This document shows positions 59,040 to 64,000 of a DNA stretch of 64,000 nucleotides, one piece after another (within the stretch, counting starts at the first letter, position 1; each line of letters starts with the position of its first letter). This DNA comes from Thermohalobaculum sp963700775 (GTDB lineage: Bacteria; Pseudomonadota; Alphaproteobacteria; Rhodobacterales; Rhodobacteraceae). The notes under the pieces were generated by a model, which worked only from the letters and a program-made list of their open reading frames with translations, did not search any database and had not been told where the DNA came from. The position numbers and the translations under genes were made by a program. The stretch is taken from NCBI GenBank assembly GCA_963700775.1, contig CAVOYU010000015.1:62001-126000 (forward strand), read 5' to 3'.

Positions 59040-59732
59040 TCAGTCGGCATAGTGGACCGTGACCGGCGCCGGCCCGTCAAGCACCACCCGGACCGGCGCC
59101 TCGCGGACCGAGCGCGCCGCCAGCGCGCGGTCCAGCGCCACCCGCTTGGCCGCCCCCTGGATCAGCAGCATCACCTGCCGCGCGCCCGCCAGCACCGGCG
59201 CGGTCAGGCTGATGCGCCTTTCAGCCATTCCCGGCACCCGCAGCGCCATGACCGGCGGCGCATCCGGCCCCAGCGCCGCCTCCAGCCCCAGCGCGCCGGG
59301 GAACAGCGAGGCGGTGTGCATGTCCTCGCCCATGCCCAGCACGCAGAGGTCGAGCGGCAGCACGATCCGCCCCAGCGCCGCCGCGATCGCGGACAGCGCC
59401 ATCTCCGGCTCGGCGGTCGCACCGTAGAGCGGCACGAACTCGGCCGCGGCCGCCGGACCGGCGAACAGGGTCCCGGCCAGCAGCCGCTGGTTCGACCGCG
59501 GGTCGCCCGCCGGCACCCAGCGCTCGTCGGTCAGGGTCACGCCGACCTGCTCCCAGTCGAGATCCGCCTGGCCGAGCCGGGTCAGGAACGGCCCCGGCGT
59601 GGTCCCGCCCGGCACCGCCAGCGTCGCCCGCCCACGCGCCGCGATCGCCGCCCGCAGCAGCGCGGCGGCGTCCCGCGCCGCCGCCTCCGCCAGCGCCTGG
59701 CGATCCGGATGGACGCGCATCTCCGGCGCCAT
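59040..59732 (-). CDS. pgl: 6-phosphogluconolactonase
   Basis: A 230-residue lactonase of the DevB/NagB-like fold. Motifs include LAVPGGTTPGPFLTRL, VTLTDERWVPAGDPRSNQRLL, and LCVLGMGEDMHTASLFPGA. It hydrolyses 6-phosphogluconolactone between Zwf and Edd. Its ATG shares one base with the zwf stop (TGATG), and edd follows 27 bp later. Confidence 0.95.
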   Translation of the reverse strand: MAPEMRVHPDRQALAEAAARDAAALLRAAIAARGRATLAVPGGTTPGPFLTRLGQADLDWEQVGVTLTDERWVPAGDPRSNQRLLAGTLFAGPAAAAEFVPLYGATAEPEMALSAIAAALGRIVLPLDLCVLGMGEDMHTASLFPGALGLEAALGPDAPPVMALRVPGMAERRISLTAPVLAGARQVMLLIQGAAKRVALDRALAARSVREAPVRVVLDGPAPVTVHYAD

Positions 59733-61192
59733 CAGGCGATCTCCCGCCAGCGGCGCCCGTCCCGGTGCATCAGCATCAGCGCGTCCTCGGGGCCGGAGGA
59801 GCCGGCGTCATAGGGCTTCGGCTGGTCCTGGCGCTCCTCCCAGGCGCTGACGACCGGGTCGATCCAGGCCCAGGCGGCCTCCACCTCGTCGCCGCGCATG
59901 AACAGCGTCTGGTCGCCCCGGATCACGTCCATCACCAGCCGCTCATAGGCGTCCGGCATCCTCAGCGCCGGCCGCCCCAGCCCCTCGGCGAAGGTCATGT
60001 CAAGCTCGGCCCCGGTCAGCCGCATGCCGCCGGGGCCGGGGTCCTTGATGGTCATGCCGAGCATGATCCCCTCGTCAGGCTGCAGCCGGATCGCCAGCAC
60101 GTTCGGCGCCGGATGGCCGCCCTCGCCCGGAAAGATCGAATGCGGCACGTCCTTGAACTGCACGGCGATCTCGGACATCCGCGCGCGCAGGCGCTTGCCG
60201 GTACGCAGATAGAACGGAACCCCGTTCCAGCGCCAGTTCTCGATCCGGGCCTTCAGCGCGACGAAGCTCTCGGTCCGCGACTCGGGCCTGCCGGCCTCCT
60301 GGGCATAGGCCGGCTGGCCGTTCGCGGCGCGGTACTGACCGCGCACCACCGCGTCGGGAAAGCGCACCGGCGCCAGCGCGCGGAGCACCTTCAGCTTCTC
60401 GTCGCGCACCGCGTCGGCCTCGAACCGGCCCGGCGGCTCCATGGCGATCAGGCAGAGGAGCTGCATCAGGTGGTTCTGCACCATGTCCCGCATGGCGCCG
60501 ACGCCATCGTAATAGGCGCCCCGCCCGCCGATGCCGGCGCTCTCGGCGACGGTGATCTGCACGTGGTCGATATGGCGCGCGTTCCACAGCGGCTCGAACA
60601 GCGCATTGGCGAAGCGCAGCGCCATCAGGTTCTGGACCGTCTCCTTGCCCAGATAGTGATCGATCCGGTAGACCTGCCGCTCGTCGAAGGCCGCCGACAG
60701 CTCGGCGTTGAGGTCGCGCGCCGAGGCGAGGTCGTGGCCGAGCGGCTTCTCGACCACGATCCGCGCCGTGCCGCCGCCGATCCCGCTCGCCGCGATGTGC
60801 CGGGCGATCGGCCCGAAGAGCCCCGGCGCCACGGCCAGATAGAAGGCGCGCGGCCGGGCCGGGTCATCGGGCAGCGCGGCACGGAGCCGGTCCCAGCCCT
60901 CCTCGGTGGTGGCGTCGATCCGCACGTAGTCGAGGCAGGCGAGGAAGCGGTCCCGGACCGCCGGATCGATCCCGCCGCCCACGAACTCGTCCAGCGCCGC
61001 CGCGGCCGCGGCCCGGAACCCGGCGCGATCCAGGTCCGAGCGCGCGGCACCGATCACCCGTGCGCCCTCGGGCATCTGCCCGTCCTCCATCCGGTGATAG
61101 AGCGCCGGGATCAGCTTGCGGCGCGCGAGATCGCCGGTGACGCCGAAGACCACCAGGTCGAAGGGCTCGACGGGGACGACGCGGGCGACCAT
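59732..61192 (-). CDS. zwf: Glucose-6-phosphate 1-dehydrogenase
   Basis: A 486-residue Zwf. The coenzyme motif is VVFGVTGDLARRKLIPALYH, the catalytic site RIDHYLGKETVQNLMALRFAN, and the substrate region TGKRLRARMSEIAVQFK. The ATG at 61192 matches homologues; the open frame extends upstream but without similarity. First gene of the zwf-pgl-edd-pgi operon. Confidence 0.96.
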   Translation of the reverse strand: MVARVVPVEPFDLVVFGVTGDLARRKLIPALYHRMEDGQMPEGARVIGAARSDLDRAGFRAAAAAALDEFVGGGIDPAVRDRFLACLDYVRIDATTEEGWDRLRAALPDDPARPRAFYLAVAPGLFGPIARHIAASGIGGGTARIVVEKPLGHDLASARDLNAELSAAFDERQVYRIDHYLGKETVQNLMALRFANALFEPLWNARHIDHVQITVAESAGIGGRGAYYDGVGAMRDMVQNHLMQLLCLIAMEPPGRFEADAVRDEKLKVLRALAPVRFPDAVVRGQYRAANGQPAYAQEAGRPESRTESFVALKARIENWRWNGVPFYLRTGKRLRARMSEIAVQFKDVPHSIFPGEGGHPAPNVLAIRLQPDEGIMLGMTIKDPGPGGMRLTGAELDMTFAEGLGRPALRMPDAYERLVMDVIRGDQTLFMRGDEVEAAWAWIDPVVSAWEERQDQPKPYDAGSSGPEDALMLMHRDGRRWREIA

Positions 61193-61336
61193 GGGCAGGC
61201 TCCTTGCTCGACATCCGGTGCCGGCGCCGAATCCGCGGCGGCCCGGGCCGGAGCCGACCTTAGCGAAGTTCCGCCGGCAGGTCAGTCCGGTCTTGGTCGG
61301 CGGACGCAATTCGCGGACCCGCCCCTGCGGCGGCCT

Positions 61337-62818
61337 TCAGTCCCCTGCCCCCAGCCTCAGCGCGTGGCGCATGACGTGGAAGATGTAGTTCTGCTCGACC
61401 GTGCCCGAGAACAGCCCGGCCATCGGCCCCCGTGCGAAGACCGCGACGTCGGCCGCGCCGTGACCGCCCGGCGGCAGCGCGGCGGGAGACGCCGCCCCCC
61501 GAACCGCCCCCGGAGCCGGCACCGGAGATCGTACCGCCGCGCCCGGCGCGACCGGCAGCGGCCCGGCACCGCGCTGCGGCGCGTGCTCGACCGGCGGCGG
61601 GTTCAGGGCCGGGTCCCAGCCCGCCAGCCCGGCGACCGCCGATCCGCGCGGACCCCGGTTCAGCGGCGGCAGCCGGTGGTCGTGATCGCTGGTGACGATG
61701 ATCAGGGTCTCGGCCGGGTCGGTCATCGCCGCGGCCGCCGCCACCGCCCGGTCGAAAGCCAGCCCGTCGGTGATCGCCCGGTTGACGTCGTTGCCATGGA
61801 GGGCGACGTCGATCAGGCCGCCCTCGACCATCAGGAAGTAGCCTTCCGGGTCGCGCGCCAGCAGCCGGATCGCGGCCCGGGTCATCTCGGCCAGCGACGG
61901 CTCGCCGCCCCAATCGGCGTCGCGGTCGACGTCATAGGCCATGTGCGAGGGGCTGAAGATCCCCAGCACCCGCTCCGGCTCGGTCTCCGCCAGGCGATCG
62001 AACTCCGCCCGGGTGTGCAGCACCGTCCGGCCCGGCCCGCCGTCGCGCCACTCGGCGATCAGGTCGCGGCCGTCGCGCCGCCGGCCCGGAGCCCGCTCGA
62101 TGTCCAGTACCCCCTCCGGCAGCAGCATCTGCCGCCCGCCGCCCATCGCGACGGTGAAGGGGAACGCCGCCAGCTGCCGGGCGATATCGACGCAGGGCGC
62201 GCCCGGCGGCAGGGCCGCATCGTCCTCCCAGTCGCGGTTGGCGCTGTGGGCATAGACCGCCGCCGGGGTCGCATGGGTCAGCCGGCTGGTGGTGACGATG
62301 CCGACCGCGAGGCCGCGCGCCGCCGCGATCTCGCCCAGCGTCTCCGCCGGATGGGCCAGCCCCGAGGCGCAGTCGCCCCTGACCGCCGCGGGCCCGACCC
62401 CCAGCACGCCCTTCCGCGTCTTGATCCCGGTCAGCATCGCCGTGGCGGTGCCCGCCGAATCCGGGATCTGGGCGTCGGTGTTCCAGGTCTTGGCCAGCGC
62501 CAGGCCGGGAAACGCCTCCCAGGACAGCATCGCCTCCTCGCCGGCCAGGCCACTCAGCTGGCCCGAGGCGATGCGGATGGCGGTCGCAAGCTCGATCCCC
62601 ATGCCGTCGGCGATGAACAGGATCACGTTCCTGGCCCGCTTCGCGCCCGGCATCGCCGCCAGCCGCCCGGCGAGAGCCGCCTCGGCCTGCCGGAAGGTGG
62701 GATCGCCCGCCTGCGGCAGCCCGGCGGCGGGGGCGCCCGCAACCGCCAGCGCCAACGCCAGCGCGACCGCCGCCGGAAGGCGGATCAGGGGCAGAAGCGC
62801 TGGGCTGAACCGCCGCAT
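61337..62818 (-). CDS. Alkaline phosphatase (PhoA family)
   Basis: A 493-residue periplasmic phosphomonoesterase with a signal peptide (LIRLPAAVALALALAVAGAPAAG). Metal and nucleophile motifs: RNVILFIADGMG, the serine in DSAGTATAMLTGIKT, MVEGGLIDVALHGND, and TSDHDH; the C-terminal HGAADVAVFARGP carries the last metal histidine. A Pro/Ala-rich insertion of about 50 residues lies before that. It is monocistronic or follows the ParA-like gene (74 bp gap). Confidence 0.9.
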   Translation of the reverse strand: MRRFSPALLPLIRLPAAVALALALAVAGAPAAGLPQAGDPTFRQAEAALAGRLAAMPGAKRARNVILFIADGMGIELATAIRIASGQLSGLAGEEAMLSWEAFPGLALAKTWNTDAQIPDSAGTATAMLTGIKTRKGVLGVGPAAVRGDCASGLAHPAETLGEIAAARGLAVGIVTTSRLTHATPAAVYAHSANRDWEDDAALPPGAPCVDIARQLAAFPFTVAMGGGRQMLLPEGVLDIERAPGRRRDGRDLIAEWRDGGPGRTVLHTRAEFDRLAETEPERVLGIFSPSHMAYDVDRDADWGGEPSLAEMTRAAIRLLARDPEGYFLMVEGGLIDVALHGNDVNRAITDGLAFDRAVAAAAAMTDPAETLIIVTSDHDHRLPPLNRGPRGSAVAGLAGWDPALNPPPVEHAPQRGAGPLPVAPGAAVRSPVPAPGAVRGAASPAALPPGGHGAADVAVFARGPMAGLFSGTVEQNYIFHVMRHALRLGAGD

Positions 62819-62892
62819 CCGGGCTCGACCGCCGATCTCGACAAGGGCGGCGACTATGACAGCCCGGCAAGAGGCTGCCAAGGCGGCGGGTG

Positions 62893-63525
62893 TCACCCCA
62901 GCGCCGCCGCCAGCGCCGCCGCCAGGGCGGCGATCTCGGCGGCCGCCTTCGAGGTCCGGGCGATCTCGGTGACCCCCGCCCCCTGGGCGAAGGCGTCGGC
63001 GAAGGCCAGACGGGCGCCGATGCGGGGCTCGAGCACCGGCGCGCCGGCCTCGGCCAGGGCCGCGGCGGCGGCCTCGGCGGCGCGGCCGCGCGGCGGAAAG
63101 CGGTTCAGCACCACCCCGTGGGGGCGGCGTTCCTTGCGCGCCATCTCTAAGGTCGCCCGGCTGGCCCAGACATCGGGCATGCTGGGCTGGCAGGGGATCA
63201 GCACGAAATCCGCCGCCCGCATGGCGCCGCGCCCCAGCACGTCGGCCGAACCCGGCGCGTCCACCAGCACCAGGTCGTGCTTGCGCGCCGCCTCGCCGAT
63301 GTCGCTGGTGGCGCGCCAGTCGGCGCTCTCGATCAGCGCGACCCGCCCGGCGCCGCCGGGCCGCTTCGCCCGCTCGGCGAACCAGGCGGCGGTCGAGCGC
63401 TGCGGGTCGAGGTCGATCAGCGCAACCCGGTCGCCGCCCGAAGCGCGGAAGGCGGCGAGCTGGGTCAGGAGCGTGGTCTTGCCGGCGCCCCCCTTCTGCT
63501 GCGCGAACAGTATCACCTTGCCCAT
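62893..63525 (-). CDS. ParA/MinD-family ATPase, orphan
   Basis: A 210-residue ParA-like protein. The deviant Walker A is KVILFAQQKGGAGKTTLLTQLA, followed by DLDPQRSTAAWF and the Walker B-like VLVDAPG. Such small ParA proteins partition plasmids, chromosomes or protein cargo (for example chemoreceptors or carboxysomes). No parB gene or centromere-like repeats are adjacent, so chromosome or plasmid partition is not indicated here. The cargo is unknown. Confidence 0.9.
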   Translation of the reverse strand: MGKVILFAQQKGGAGKTTLLTQLAAFRASGGDRVALIDLDPQRSTAAWFAERAKRPGGAGRVALIESADWRATSDIGEAARKHDLVLVDAPGSADVLGRGAMRAADFVLIPCQPSMPDVWASRATLEMARKERRPHGVVLNRFPPRGRAAEAAAAALAEAGAPVLEPRIGARLAFADAFAQGAGVTEIARTSKAAAEIAALAAALAAALG

Positions 63526-63675
63526 CGGTGCCTCCCCGGCTCAGGAATCGTGGTTTCGCTGCACCGCACAACATACGGCGCCCTGAGACCCGCGTCCAAT
63601 GCCAACAGCCGCCGCCGCGAGAGCCGCCGCGCGGGGTTGCCTTCCGCCGCGGCCTTGGCATACCTTGGCCGCGCC

Positions 63676-63845
63676 CACTGGGAGAGACTGGCACGCGGAC
63701 CCGCTCCGCCGGGCCGGCGCCGAAGGAGTAACCGCCCCGGAAACTCTCAGGCAGAAGGACCAGCCCCGGGCGAAGACACTCTGGAGAGAGGTGCCACAGC
63801 ACCCGCCGACGGGATAACTCTCTCAGGCGAAAGGACAGAGGGGGC
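63676..63845 (+). ncRNA. Tandem glycine riboswitch
   Basis: Two aptamers in series upstream of gcvT. The first spans about 63681-63760 (GGAGAG, GCCGAAGGAGTAA, AACTCTCAGGCAGAAGGAC), the second about 63783-63838 (GGAGAG, CGACGGGATAACTCTCTCAGGCGAAAGGAC). Both keep the conserved glycine-pocket sequences, joined by a short linker. About 95 bp of leader lie between the second aptamer and the gcvT start. It would switch on the glycine cleavage genes when glycine is high. Confidence 0.95.
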
Positions 63846-63938
63846 GCGAGACCGACGCGGTGCAGCGGCCGCGTGACCGACTTGCGCCGGAGAGCGGCTG
63901 TGCGCAGCCTCCCGGCAGGAAAACTGGGAGGCGCCGAC

Positions 63939-64000
63939 TTGACAGAGACTGACAGCCTGAAGACGACCCCGCTCCACGGGCTCCATATCGAGCTCGGCGC
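63939..64000 (+). CDS. gcvT: Glycine cleavage system T protein, N-terminal start only
   Basis: The first 20 codons are inside the window, starting at the TTG (63939) with GGGAG 8 bases upstream. The text DSLKTTPLHGLHIELGA is the usual GcvT N-terminus (aminomethyltransferase, tetrahydrofolate-dependent). The glycine riboswitch supports the call. The gene runs off the window. Confidence 0.88.
   Translation, partial: MTETDSLKTTPLHGLHIELG

Noticed and set aside
62893..63525. ParA of a plasmid or chromosome partition locus, implying a replicon origin nearby.
   Set aside because: There is no parB, no parS-like or iteron repeats and no replication gene in the window; it is an orphan ParA-like ATPase beside metabolic genes.

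Overview
The window is a GC-rich stretch (strong G/C at third codon positions) of an alphaproteobacterial chromosome. Markers for this are the DUF4167 protein beside the prfA-prmC pair, an LdtR-like MarR regulator, SdhE, an ALAS-type hemA and a glycerol ABC transporter of the Rhizobium GlpSTPQUV type. No mobile element, CRISPR array, rRNA or tRNA was seen. The host looks like a metabolically versatile denitrifier with serine-cycle genes, plausibly Rhodospirillales/Geminicoccales-like; the order is an inference.

Layout. (1) 0-14.5 kb: housekeeping and core genes (rsmA end, DUF4167, prfA-prmC, ispG, a RodZ-like gene, LdtR-like regulator, mmsB, a TSUP carrier, sdhE-ROK kinase, aspartate aminotransferase). 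(2) 14.8-20.6 kb: mcl-mtkA-mtkB-ppc, the malyl-CoA/PEP part of the serine cycle, followed convergently by a LuxR-type regulator with a degenerate receiver, and then a BenE-type transporter. (3) 22.5-31.2 kb: glycerol uptake (six ABC genes, minus strand) divergent from glpR-glpD. (4) 31.3-33.2 kb: three small-molecule metabolism genes. (5) 33.3-55.6 kb: a denitrification island. It has an operon for a heme-copper enzyme that keeps a CuA subunit but lacks the oxidase HPEVY motif (HSSQQ instead), which points to an alternative (eNOR-like) nitric oxide reductase. With it go heme O synthase, SCO, a cytochrome b/ferredoxin/MvhD-like fusion and a hemerythrin. Next come c-type cytochromes and hemA, then nirI-nirX-nnrS, then nirS-E-C-F-DL-G-H-J-N for cytochrome cd1 and heme d1. 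Three TTGA-N6-TCAA (FNR/NNR-type) sites lie in the three promoter regions, tying these operons together. No norB/norC is present. (6) 55.6-61.2 kb: zwf-pgl-edd-pgi (Entner-Doudoroff). (7) 61.3-64 kb: alkaline phosphatase, a ParA-like ATPase, and a tandem glycine riboswitch ahead of gcvT.

How it works together: nitrite is reduced to NO by NirS (heme d1 made by NirE/F/DL/G/H/J/N from ALAS-derived tetrapyrrole). NO would be removed by the CuA-containing heme-copper reductase, fed by the c-type cytochromes or by the cytochrome b fusion. Carbon enters through glycerol, sugars via Entner-Doudoroff, and possibly C1/C2 units via malyl-CoA.

Caution on sequence quality: about 50 single-base frameshifts, nearly all of the extra-base kind, break otherwise well-conserved genes. 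They are strongly clustered (22.8-27.7, 34.0-35.3 and 47.1-52.7 kb, with singles elsewhere). Removing them restores full-length proteins with intact motifs and lengths divisible by three, so I treat them as assembly/consensus errors rather than true pseudogenes. Frameshifted genes are given below with their full repaired span.
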